The notes below the pieces were generated by a model. That model searched no databases. It worked only from the letters and a program-made list of their open reading frames with translations, and was not told where the DNA came from. The translations under genes were made by a program, and so were the position numbers. DNA of 64,000 bases from Clostridium sp031626875 (lineage in GTDB: Bacteria > Bacillota > Clostridia > Clostridiales > Clostridiaceae): the NCBI RefSeq assembly GCF_031626875.1, contig NZ_JANDMF010000014.1:36081-100080 (forward strand), read 5' to 3'. This document shows, one piece after another, positions 8,557 to 17,127 of this stretch. Each line of letters opens with the position of its first letter. The stretch's first letter is position 1.

Positions 8557-9735
8557 ATGGAAAAAACTTTATTAAGTATTGTATTAATTCTTACCTTTAC
8601 CAAGCTTGGAGGTATAATAAGTAGGAAATTAAAAATGCCTGAAGTTTTAGGGGCATTAATTGCTGGTGTTGTACTTGGTCCTGTTGTTTTAAATCTTGTA
8701 CAATATGATGAAAATATAAAATTACTTTCAAATCTTGGGGTAATTATGCTTATGTTTCTTGCTGGTCTTGAAACTGATGTAAAAGAATTTAAAGAGGCTG
8801 GTGTATCTTCATTTATAATCGCATTAGCAGGTATTATACTCCCTTTTATACTGGGAACACTAGGAGCTAGTCTATTTTTTGATAATTTTTTAGAAAATAT
8901 TTTTATTGGAGTGATTCTAACTGCAACAAGTGTAAGTATAACAGTAGAAACACTTAAAGAACTTGGTAAACTTAATTCTAGAGCAGGAATAAATATTTTA
9001 GGATCAGCTGTAATAGATGATATATTAGGACTTATATTAATCTCTATAGTTCTTTCCGTTGGTCAAACTTCTGGCTCAGAATCTGGGACAATACAAATTC
9101 TATTTATTTTTATAAAAATAATTCTATTTTGTTTATTTTCTTTGCTAGGAGTAATATTTTTTCAAAAACATGCAAATAAATTCTTAACTCATGTAAAGCC
9201 TAGCAGAGAGCTTTTAACATTCTCTATAGCTTTTGCCATATTAATAGCATATTTGGCTGAAAGTTTGGGAATTGCATCTATTACTGGTGCATATATATGT
9301 GGTCTTATGCTTTCCTCGCTTTCCCACAAAGAATATCTTATGAGAAATATCAAATCAATTTCATCAGGATTTTTATCTCTTATATTCTTTGCAAGTGTTG
9401 GTTTAGAAGCAAACTTAAATGGAATAGATTTAAAAATAATTTATATTACTTTAATAATGTTTATCGTGGCAGTTATTGGAAAACTAATAGGATGTGCTGG
9501 TGCAGCAAGATTACTAAAAATGAGTAAAAGTGAGTCAATACAAATTGGTATTGGTATGATTTCAAGAGGTGAAGTGGCTATAATCACTGCAAATATAGGA
9601 CTTCAAAAAGGAATAATTTCAGAAGAAGTATTTCTTCCTACATTAATTGTTGTAATATTAACCACAATTATAACGCCTATTTTACTAAAATTATCATTTT
9701 CCCATAAAATAGAGAAAAATATTGAATCTAAATAA
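8557..9735 (+). CDS. Cation/proton antiporter, CPA2 (NapA/KefB-type) family
   Basis: This 392-residue membrane protein has about twelve transmembrane segments and matches the Na+/H+ exchanger domain across its length. Family segments include PEVLGALIAGVVLGP (about residue 28), LMFLAGLETD (about 70), TATSVSITVETL (about 125) and the paired acids in SAVIDDILGLIL (about 150). A DD pair is typical of electrogenic Na+(Li+)/H+ CPA2 members. There is no C-terminal RCK/TrkA domain, unlike Kef proteins. The start has AGGAGG. Its leader carries an attenuator, so expression probably responds to an ion or metabolite. Confidence 0.9.
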   Translation: MEKTLLSIVLILTFTKLGGIISRKLKMPEVLGALIAGVVLGPVVLNLVQYDENIKLLSNLGVIMLMFLAGLETDVKEFKEAGVSSFIIALAGIILPFILGTLGASLFFDNFLENIFIGVILTATSVSITVETLKELGKLNSRAGINILGSAVIDDILGLILISIVLSVGQTSGSESGTIQILFIFIKIILFCLFSLLGVIFFQKHANKFLTHVKPSRELLTFSIAFAILIAYLAESLGIASITGAYICGLMLSSLSHKEYLMRNIKSISSGFLSLIFFASVGLEANLNGIDLKIIYITLIMFIVAVIGKLIGCAGAARLLKMSKSESIQIGIGMISRGEVAIITANIGLQKGIISEEVFLPTLIVVILTTIITPILLKLSFSHKIEKNIESK

Positions 9736-9740
9736 AACAA

Positions 9741-9788
9741 ACTAGGTTATAAAATAAAATTTAATTTCTATTTTACAACCTAGTTTTG
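9741..9788. terminator. Convergent terminator between antiporter and Lrp genes
   Basis: ACTAGGTTATAAAATA and TATTTTACAACCTAGT form a 16-base stem with one mismatch, with T residues on the plus side. It serves the antiporter gene and could also stop the convergent Lrp transcript. Confidence 0.8.
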
Positions 9789-9817
9789 TAAATTATATAA
9801 GTGCATATCTTAATTTG

Positions 9818-10258
9818 CTAAAAATCTATTACTGATATTCCTCTAGCCTTAACAGGTGTTGAAAATACTATTCTAGTTTCAGTGTTCCCAAATCTCTGAA
9901 GTTTACTTAAAAAATCATCTAACTCCATGGTTGTATGGTATGCCACCTTAATTATCATAGAATAGTTTCCAGTAACACAATTACATTCAATTACATTTGG
10001 ACAGGCATTAATAAATGGATAAAATTTATCTTTTAAATTTGGGCTAATAGCTAAATTAACAAAAGCCACTATATTATATCCTAATTCTAATTGATTTACT
10101 GAAGCATGATATCCTGTAATTATCCCAGATTTTTCAAGCTTATCTATTCTTGTTGATATTGCTGGCGAAGATAAGTAAACTTGTTCTGAAAGTTGTTTAA
10201 GAGGATATCTTGCATTTTCTTGCAAAAGTTTTATAAGTTTTAAATCTATCTTGTCCAT
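9818..10258 (-). CDS. Lrp/AsnC family transcriptional regulator
   Basis: This 146-residue protein has an N-terminal winged-helix DNA-binding domain (IDLKLIKLLQENARYPLKQL, then the recognition helix LSSPAISTRIDKLEKSG) and a C-terminal RAM ligand-binding domain (about residues 65-140). Such regulators sense amino acids or other small effectors as dimers or octamers. I start at the ATG at 10258, since the upstream ATG at 10273 overlaps the GGGGGA ribosome binding site. It is a single-gene unit between terminators, so its target is not shown by context. Confidence 0.93.
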   Translation of the reverse strand: MDKIDLKLIKLLQENARYPLKQLSEQVYLSSPAISTRIDKLEKSGIITGYHASVNQLELGYNIVAFVNLAISPNLKDKFYPFINACPNVIECNCVTGNYSMIIKVAYHTTMELDDFLSKLQRFGNTETRIVFSTPVKARGISVIDF

Positions 10259-10513
10259 ATAAAATTCCCCCATTTCTAGTTAAATTATTTTACCTCATTT
10301 CTATTTTTTTAAGTAGTCATTATAATTATTATTTAGATTGTTTTATTTATAAAGTTTCTCAAGCTTTTCCTACTATTCCTATTAATTTAATATGTTTTGA
10401 AGTATACATATTTTTCCCATTAATGTCAATACTTTTTACTCCTTTTTAAGAACTTATTTAATTATTTGTAATTTTATATTTCATTTAATATGGCAATTAT
10501 TTTTTCTATATAA

Positions 10514-10557
10514 GAAAAGGTGTCTCAATATTAAATGCTATAATTTTGAGACACCCT
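10514..10557 (-). terminator. Terminator after the radical SAM gene
   Basis: The minus strand forms GGTGTCTCAA, loop, TTGAGACACC, followed by TTTTCTT, ten bases past the stop codon. Confidence 0.85.
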
Positions 10558-10565
10558 TCTTATAT

Positions 10566-12233
10566 TTATTTATTATATACAATATTAACTATTTCTCCAT
10601 CATTACCTACCAAGTAATATGTATTTTGCTCACTGATTAACCCACTCTTTTTATACTCTTCAATATCTATCAAAAACTTCTCCACACTATATTCCCTAAA
10701 TGAATATCTATCTCTATATATTTTTTTTATATCTTCTTCTACTTCCTTATCAATTTTAATTTTTAAAAATTCAGGAATTCCTCTCTTCTTATTAAAAGAA
10801 AGATAGTCATATCTTACAATATCTTTCAAAGCATTGTCACTTGATTTTAACACCTCATTATTAAAATCTAAAAATACCTTATAATACTCCGAATTTCCTA
10901 TATTTCTATTAAAGTAACCTTTCTTTTCAAAAAACAATCCAAGTTCATAGAAAAATTTAAATGCTGTATCAAATTTAGGATAAAAATAATTAAGTATGTT
11001 ATTAAATTTTTGACTGTTATAATATTTATCTACAACAGCTTCTACCTTCTTTAGTATTAATATTTCTGTATATGAAATATTGTCAGTTTTAAATATTTCA
11101 TAAGGAGGATATGGTGAATATACCATTCCATACTTATCTCCCTCTTCTCTCATAGAAGAGCCTTTTAATAATTTTAAAAATCCTAATTGAATTTCTTCTG
11201 GTCTTATACTATGTACATCATTGAAGGAGTTAATAAAAGATTCTAAATCTTCTCCTGGAAGGCCTGCAATCAAATCAAGATGTTGCTTTATATTTCTAAT
11301 AGAAAGTAATTCAATCACCTTCTCTTTAATATCACTAAAATTAACAAATCTATTTATATTCTTTAAAACATCATCATTAGTTGTTTGAACTCCAACCTCA
11401 AATTGAAACCTTCCCTCTGGAGCATTTCTTAACAATTCAATTTCTTCTTGCTTTAAGATATCTGCAGAAATTTCAAAATGAAATTGAGTTTTTGTATCTG
11501 CTTTTATTAAAAATTCCCATATTGCCATTGAATACTTATGATTACAGTTAAAAGTTCTATCAACAAATTTAACCAACCTTACTTTCTTATCTATAAAATA
11601 TTGAAGTTCTTTTAATACTCTATCTATTGAATGAAATCTAACTCCATGACTAGTTGAAGATAAACAATACTTACAATTGAATGGACATCCACGACTTCCC
11701 TCATAATATACAATTTTATTTTTTAAATCTTCATCTTCTTCATAAGGAAAAATCACCTCATCAAATGTCATTAATGGTCTACTTCCATTTGAGAAAACTC
11801 CCCCATCCTTTTTGTAATGTAGTCCTTTTATATCTTCTACATTTCTACTTCCTAATTTATACTCAATAAATTCTCTAAAAGTCTTCTCTCCTTCACCTTC
11901 TATAACATATTCTCCAACATTATCCTTTAAAAATAACCTACTATCATAAGATACTTCTGGCCCTCCATATAGTATTTCTATCTTAGGATTTACCTTTTTT
12001 ATTAAATTTGCTAAACGAGTAGCCATCTCCACATTCCATATGTAAGTAGAAATGGCTACCACATCAGCTTCCTCTTCAATAATTTCTTTAAGCACATGTT
12101 CTTCTCTATCATTTATAGAAAATTCTCTTATTTTACATTCATATTCTATATCCTTTGTAAATGCTTTTAAATATCTAACGGCTAAATTGCTATGAATAAA
12201 CTTAGAATTTATAGCTGTAAGCAATACCTTCAT
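10566..12233 (-). CDS. B12-binding domain radical SAM protein (DUF4080 type)
   Basis: This 555-residue protein has an N-terminal cobalamin-binding-like Rossmann domain (about residues 1-130, with VVAISTYIWN and EILYGGPEVSYD), then a radical SAM domain whose [4Fe-4S] motif is SRGCPFNCKYC (about residue 185). DLIAGLPGEDLESF (about residue 325) is typical of Elp3/MiaB-like barrels. The C-terminal 170 residues fit DUF4080. Some families with this layout methylate or rearrange unreactive carbons; the substrate here is unknown. No His of a DxHxxG cobalamin motif is obvious, so B12 may not be bound base-off. It lies 22 bases after the gene at 12256-12759 in one operon. Confidence 0.85.
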   Translation of the reverse strand: MKVLLTAINSKFIHSNLAVRYLKAFTKDIEYECKIREFSINDREEHVLKEIIEEEADVVAISTYIWNVEMATRLANLIKKVNPKIEILYGGPEVSYDSRLFLKDNVGEYVIEGEGEKTFREFIEYKLGSRNVEDIKGLHYKKDGGVFSNGSRPLMTFDEVIFPYEEDEDLKNKIVYYEGSRGCPFNCKYCLSSTSHGVRFHSIDRVLKELQYFIDKKVRLVKFVDRTFNCNHKYSMAIWEFLIKADTKTQFHFEISADILKQEEIELLRNAPEGRFQFEVGVQTTNDDVLKNINRFVNFSDIKEKVIELLSIRNIKQHLDLIAGLPGEDLESFINSFNDVHSIRPEEIQLGFLKLLKGSSMREEGDKYGMVYSPYPPYEIFKTDNISYTEILILKKVEAVVDKYYNSQKFNNILNYFYPKFDTAFKFFYELGLFFEKKGYFNRNIGNSEYYKVFLDFNNEVLKSSDNALKDIVRYDYLSFNKKRGIPEFLKIKIDKEVEEDIKKIYRDRYSFREYSVEKFLIDIEEYKKSGLISEQNTYYLVGNDGEIVNIVYNK

Positions 12234-12255
12234 TTTGTTCTTCCTCTCTTTAACA

Positions 12256-12759
12256 TTAATTATTTTTCTTTATTGCCTTTATAAAGAAAATATCTTCCCA
12301 AACTTTAGTTTCTTCTATTTCGGAATATTTTTCAAGGATTTTTTTTATTTCTTCAAACTTACATGATATTAAAGGATTAAAATTTTTAAACACAACTTCT
12401 TTTAAATTGCCATTTGGCAATGCAACATTAACTTTATAGTCAAGAAAACCTCCACTCTCTTTATTTATATCCCATATATATATTTCACCTTTCTCTTTTA
12501 AATAGCCACATACTTCTTTTATTAAACTTTCTTTTTTCTTTATGCCAAATATATTATTTAGATTAAAAAAGAAAGTACATGCATCATAGGCTCTTTTCTC
12601 TAAAATATTTTTATTTTCTACATTAACATAATCTACTGATAATTCATCTTCTGCTTCTTTAGATATATTATAGATAATTCCAGAGTTATCCCTTGATACA
12701 TCTAATATATCACCATCAATATGAATATCATTTAAATTAATTACTATTGTCTTACTCAT
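12256..12759 (-). CDS. Putative class I methyltransferase-like protein, degenerate
   Basis: This 167-residue protein has the strand and helix order of a class I SAM-dependent methyltransferase. DILDVSRDNSGIIYNIS (about residue 15) sits where motif I should be, YDACTFFFNLNNI (about 55) resembles motif IV, and GEIYIWDIN (about 90) resembles post-motif III. The usual glycine-rich GxGxG is missing, so SAM binding is doubtful. I chose the ATG at 12759 because of the AAAGGGGTGA upstream; the frame itself extends to 12795. It is directly upstream of the radical SAM gene, which suggests a shared task that I cannot name. Confidence 0.55.
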   Translation of the reverse strand: MSKTIVINLNDIHIDGDILDVSRDNSGIIYNISKEAEDELSVDYVNVENKNILEKRAYDACTFFFNLNNIFGIKKKESLIKEVCGYLKEKGEIYIWDINKESGGFLDYKVNVALPNGNLKEVVFKNFNPLISCKFEEIKKILEKYSEIEETKVWEDIFFIKAIKKNN

Positions 12760-12818
12760 AATATCACCCCTTTCTATATTAACATATTTTTCCAAAAGTT
12801 AAAATTCTATATTTTCTT

Positions 12819-12867
12819 AAAAAAAGTTTCTGCAAAATACTTTTTTAATTAAGTATTTTGCAGAAAC
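12819..12867 (-). terminator. Strong terminator after the propeller gene
   Basis: GTTTCTGCAAAATACTT (12826-12842) and AAGTATTTTGCAGAAAC (12851-12867) are a perfect 17-base inverted repeat. The minus strand ends in seven T residues. Confidence 0.92.
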
Positions 12868-12872
12868 CTCAT

Positions 12873-14147
12873 TTAATTTCTATTTTTTTTAGTAAATTTC
12901 AAAACAACTATGAACAGAAGAACAAGAGATAAAGCGAATATGAATATCCAAATTTGAACAGGAAGTTTAAATCCCAATAAACCTTCTTTTTCATGAATAC
13001 TATAAATACATCCTGTTCCTATATCTAATATTAAAAAGTGATCTTTATCATAAACAATATCTTCAATATCACTATTTTTATTTAGTTTCAAGAGCTTTTG
13101 ATATATTCCCTCAGAGCTTAAGGTTGAAATCACCTCTTCATTCCTATCCCAAAACAAATAACTATCCTTTTTAAGAACCCCCCCATTAATGTCAATTGCA
13201 AGTTCTCTTAAAGAATCTACATTTGTATGTTGATATAAAGGTGCTAAAACTATCTTTGATGGAGGATTTTGAATTAAATTTTTAACTAATTCATTTCCCT
13301 TAAATCTTGGAGAAGTTATAGGATCTCCTCCGCTAAAATCAGGCCATCCATACCACTTTCCTTTTATCACTTTATAAATATAATCTTTATCTCTATTAAT
13401 AGGCCTTAGTCCTTCATTTTTCATTCCGGAAAATATTGCTACTATATTATTTTTACTATCTATATCCATTCCAGTTATTCCTCTAATTCCGCTTGCATAT
13501 AACTTGATACTTTTATTATCTAAATTAAAAGAATATAAAGCAGCATTTCCAATTGTAGTTTTTGATATTTTTTCTCCAGGTTCACTCTTTTCACCACTTT
13601 TTTTAAAAGCTCCCGTTTTTTGATTACCATAATTAATACCTGTTAAGGTTATATCTATAGGAGTTAAATCAAATGTGTTTCCTTCTGTTATACCTGAATT
13701 GGTTATAGCACCTACTGATAAGAACAAAGTATTCTTATTAACAAGAAGTCTCCTGTTAATTCCATTTCCACTTTGAGGAATTCCAGAGTATAAAATATCA
13801 ACAGATGCATTTTCTAATGAAAAACTCTGAAGGCTATCATTAGCTATAAATATAAGCTCATTATTATAATAGGCTATATCTTCTATTGAAATATCTTTAT
13901 TCTTATATAATATTTTTTCCTTACCATCATTATTTATAGACTTTATAGCATCACTATAAGCTATATAAACATACCCCTTATCATCTGTTGTTATAGCCTT
14001 TGCTTTTTCTAATCCTTTAGTTATTATTGTACAATCTATATCATCCTGTAATACGCTTACACTGTATTTTCTTGATACTTTAAATACTGCAAAAGCTGTA
14101 GTTACTATCAACACAATAACTATGATAAACTTAAAAAACCTCTTCAT
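12873..14147 (-). CDS. Membrane-anchored sorbosone dehydrogenase-like beta-propeller protein
   Basis: This 424-residue protein has an N-terminal membrane segment or signal anchor (residues 4-22), an extracytoplasmic beta-propeller-like body and a C-terminal membrane helix (about 395-417) followed by KFTKKNRN. The segment KGKWYGWPDFSGGDP (about residue 262) is characteristic of the glucose/L-sorbosone dehydrogenase-like family, and GIRGITGMDIDSKNN fits a propeller blade. Quinoproteins of this fold oxidise sugars, but PQQ is not expected in a Clostridium, so an enzymatic role is uncertain. It diverges from the aminopeptidase gene and stands alone. Confidence 0.65.
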   Translation of the reverse strand: MKRFFKFIIVIVLIVTTAFAVFKVSRKYSVSVLQDDIDCTIITKGLEKAKAITTDDKGYVYIAYSDAIKSINNDGKEKILYKNKDISIEDIAYYNNELIFIANDSLQSFSLENASVDILYSGIPQSGNGINRRLLVNKNTLFLSVGAITNSGITEGNTFDLTPIDITLTGINYGNQKTGAFKKSGEKSEPGEKISKTTIGNAALYSFNLDNKSIKLYASGIRGITGMDIDSKNNIVAIFSGMKNEGLRPINRDKDYIYKVIKGKWYGWPDFSGGDPITSPRFKGNELVKNLIQNPPSKIVLAPLYQHTNVDSLRELAIDINGGVLKKDSYLFWDRNEEVISTLSSEGIYQKLLKLNKNSDIEDIVYDKDHFLILDIGTGCIYSIHEKEGLLGFKLPVQIWIFIFALSLVLLFIVVLKFTKKNRN

Positions 14148-14273
14148 TGTACTCCTCCATTTAATCCCTCCTTAAATTTATATTTTATGAAGTTCAAATT
14201 ATTACCCTAACATTGAAAATTCTAGACATAATGCTATACTATAACTAATCAAGAATTCTAGGAGGACATTTTT

Positions 14274-15392
14274 ATGAAAGATCCAAGATTTGCTACATTA
14301 GCAAAAAATTTAATTAATTATTCATGCCAATTAAAAGAAGGCGAAAAGGTTTTAATAGAAGGAATAGGACTAGATTGTAAACCTCTTATTAAAGAACTTG
14401 TTAAAGAAGCTTATAAAGTAAAAGCAATTCCATTAGTTACTATAAAAGATAAAGAAATTGACCGTGAAATACTTTTGAATGCTTCTAAGGAACAACTTGA
14501 ACTTATGGCAAAATATGAATCAGAAAGAATGAAGGATATGGATGCCTATATAGGTATAAGAGCTGGCCAAAATTCAGCTGAAACTTCTGATGTTCCATCA
14601 GATAAACTCTCATTATATACTAAATATTTTGTAGATCCTGTTCATATGAAGATTAGACTTCCAAAAACAAAATGGGTTATATTAAGATATCCAAATTATT
14701 CAATGGCTCAAGCTGCTAATATGAGCTCCGATGCTTTTGAGGACTTTTACTTTAATGTATGTAACTTAGATTACTCTAAGATGGATAAAGCAATGGATGC
14801 ATTATCTGATTTGCTGTCTAAAACTGATAAAGTTAGATTAACAGCTAAAGACACCGATATTACTTTCTCTATTAAAGATATTCCAAATGTGAAGTGTGCT
14901 GGAGAAATGAATATCCCAGATGGAGAAATATATAGCGCTCCTGTAAAAGATTCTATCAATGGAGTTATAACTTACAATACACCATCTTTACGTGATGGAT
15001 TCACTTTTGAAAATATAAAACTTACTTTCAAAGATGGAAAAATAATTGAAGCTACTGCAAATGATACAGAAAGAATCAATAAGATTTTTGATATGGATGA
15101 AGGTGCAAGATATGTAGGGGAATTTGCTATAGGGGTTAATCCTTATGTTTTACATCCAATGAAAGATACTTTATTTGACGAAAAAATAACTGGTTCAATT
15201 CATTTCACTCCAGGTAATTGCTATGATGATGCAGATAACGGAAATAAGTCTGCTCTTCACTGGGACTTAGTTTTAATTCAAAGAGCTGATTATGGCGGTG
15301 GAGAAATATATTTTGATGATGTATTAATAAGAAAAGATGGTTTATTTGTTTTAGATGAACTAAAATGTTTAAACCCTGAAAATCTAATTTAG
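14274..15392 (+). CDS. M29 family metal aminopeptidase
   Basis: This 372-residue cytosolic enzyme belongs to the M29 (AmpS/aminopeptidase T) family, which removes N-terminal residues from peptides with a dinuclear metal site. Family signs are GEKVLIEG (about residue 23), AGEMNIPDGEIYSAP (about 208), EGARYVGEFAIGVNP (about 280), GSIHFTPG and DNGNKSALHWDLVLI near the C terminus; these include the usual Glu, His and Asp ligands. The start has AGGAGG about seven bases upstream. It is a single-gene unit with its own promoter region and terminator. Confidence 0.92.
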   Translation: MKDPRFATLAKNLINYSCQLKEGEKVLIEGIGLDCKPLIKELVKEAYKVKAIPLVTIKDKEIDREILLNASKEQLELMAKYESERMKDMDAYIGIRAGQNSAETSDVPSDKLSLYTKYFVDPVHMKIRLPKTKWVILRYPNYSMAQAANMSSDAFEDFYFNVCNLDYSKMDKAMDALSDLLSKTDKVRLTAKDTDITFSIKDIPNVKCAGEMNIPDGEIYSAPVKDSINGVITYNTPSLRDGFTFENIKLTFKDGKIIEATANDTERINKIFDMDEGARYVGEFAIGVNPYVLHPMKDTLFDEKITGSIHFTPGNCYDDADNGNKSALHWDLVLIQRADYGGGEIYFDDVLIRKDGLFVLDELKCLNPENLI

Positions 15393-15413
15393 AAACATAT
15401 TATAAATATTTTG

Positions 15414-15479
15414 GCTTAATTGAAATTTAGATATAGTGCTTAAACTCTACCTAAATTCAATTAAGCTTATTATTTTTTT
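15414..15479 (+). terminator. Terminator after the M29 gene
   Basis: GCTTAATTGAAATTTAG (15414-15430) pairs with CTAAATTCAATTAAGC (15451-15466), followed by a T-rich tract. Confidence 0.85.
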
Positions 15480-15571
15480 AACATATTTATAATTATATAT
15501 TGAATTATTTTTATTCTATTTGTTTACTTTTTTGAATATGATTTATTGTAATTTAAAGGAGTGAACAAGCT

Positions 15572-17068
15572 TTGGTTAAAGACAATTTTTTTAAGAATTC
15601 ATTTTTGCTAACAGCTTCTAATATAACAACGGGAGTTATAGGATTTATATTTTCAATATATCTTTCACATGTATTAGGACCTGAAGGTATGGGATTATAT
15701 AATTTAGTTATGCCAATATATAATCTATTTATTTGTATGATGTCTGCAGGAATATCAGCATCTATATCAAAAATTTCTGCTGTTTATGTGGAAAAAAATG
15801 AAACCAACAATTTACTTAGGACAATGAGAACTGTAGCTGTGTTTAACATAGTTTGGGCTATATTTATAGGAATAATGGTTTTTGCTTTTGCACCTATAAT
15901 TGGTCAATATGGAATAAGTGATAATAGAACTATAAATGCTATTAGGGTAACTTGCCCAGCTATGGTTTTTATAGCACTTTCTAACATACTAAAGGGCTAT
16001 TTTTGGGGTACATCTAAAATAACTGTTCCTGCAGTAATAGATATTTTTGAGAAAGCTCTAAGAATACTTACTGTAGCTATTTTAATATTTTTATTTAATG
16101 CTCAAAACTTAACATTACTTGTAACACTATGCTATGTGGCCCTATGCCTTGGAGAACTTCAAAGCTTAATTTTACTCTACATTTATTATAAACATTGTGT
16201 AAAAAAAATGGTTCCAACCTATGAGAAACCAGAAAGAAAATCGCAATTATTATTTAATGTATTAATAATTTGTTTGCCTTTAACCTTAAATGGATTTCTT
16301 AGTAATATTTTTAATACATTATCAACTTTAGTAATACCTCGATGTTTAGTTACCGCAGGTTTCACACATGTTGAAGCACTTTCTATGATAGGAAAATTTA
16401 CTGGAATGGCTATGATGATTGTAGGAATTCCATTAGTTGTAATTAGTTCAATAAACACTCTACTTATCCCTGATCTTTCTCAAACATTAAGCAAAGGAAA
16501 TTATTATGATGCTTCAGTACGAATAAGAAAAGTAATGAAAATAGCATTTATACTTGGTCTTGCTACCACTATAATATGCTTGCTAATACCACATTCTTTG
16601 GGTCAAATGCTTTATCAAAGAGATGATTTAGGAAATTATATAAAATACGCTGGCATTTCTGCTCCTGTATTTTTCACTTCAGTAACTATGTTTGGAATAC
16701 TAAATGGTATTAACAAACAAATGGTTATACTAAGAAATTCACTTATAGTAGCTGTCCTAGAATTAATAGGATTATTCATATTTACATCTATACCTAGTAT
16801 AAACATATATGGCTATACAATAACACTTTTTTTTACTTCTTTAATCAGCTTTGTAATTAATCTCTATGAAGTAAAAAAATCTATAGAAATAGATTTATCT
16901 ACAACAAATGTAGTTATATATTGTTTATTAGCTATATTAGTATACCTTTTATTAACCTTCTTAATAAAAAATGTTTTGGGGCCTTTGACTGTATTTAAAA
17001 ATATACTTATTATATTTTTAACCTTTGGAATTTTTACATTCCTAAGTTCCTTTGGAGAACAGAATTGA
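15572..17068 (+). CDS. spoVB: SpoVB-like polysaccharide/lipid flippase (MOP superfamily)
   Basis: This 498-residue protein has about 14 hydrophobic helices and fits the SpoVB/PST branch of the MOP flippase superfamily. The opening FFKNSFLLTASNITTGVIG and YLSHVLGPEGMGLYNL are characteristic. SpoVB is needed for spore cortex synthesis; related proteins flip lipid-linked glycans. The start is a TTG at 15572 with AAGGAG ten bases upstream. It converges on a second flippase gene and shares a terminator with it. Assignment as SpoVB rather than another paralogue is tentative. Confidence 0.8.
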   Translation: MVKDNFFKNSFLLTASNITTGVIGFIFSIYLSHVLGPEGMGLYNLVMPIYNLFICMMSAGISASISKISAVYVEKNETNNLLRTMRTVAVFNIVWAIFIGIMVFAFAPIIGQYGISDNRTINAIRVTCPAMVFIALSNILKGYFWGTSKITVPAVIDIFEKALRILTVAILIFLFNAQNLTLLVTLCYVALCLGELQSLILLYIYYKHCVKKMVPTYEKPERKSQLLFNVLIICLPLTLNGFLSNIFNTLSTLVIPRCLVTAGFTHVEALSMIGKFTGMAMMIVGIPLVVISSINTLLIPDLSQTLSKGNYYDASVRIRKVMKIAFILGLATTIICLLIPHSLGQMLYQRDDLGNYIKYAGISAPVFFTSVTMFGILNGINKQMVILRNSLIVAVLELIGLFIFTSIPSINIYGYTITLFFTSLISFVINLYEVKKSIEIDLSTTNVVIYCLLAILVYLLLTFLIKNVLGPLTVFKNILIIFLTFGIFTFLSSFGEQN

Positions 17069-17080
17069 TAATTTAGTCAA

Positions 17081-17126
17081 AAATAGAGAATTGGAGAACT
17101 TATATAAAATTCCCAATTCTCTATTT
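17081..17126. terminator. Shared convergent terminator
   Basis: AAATAGAGAATTGG and CCAATTCTCTATTT form a perfect 14-base stem between the two convergent flippase genes. It can serve both strands and ends one base before the minus-strand stop codon. Confidence 0.85.
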
Positions 17127-17127
17127 A

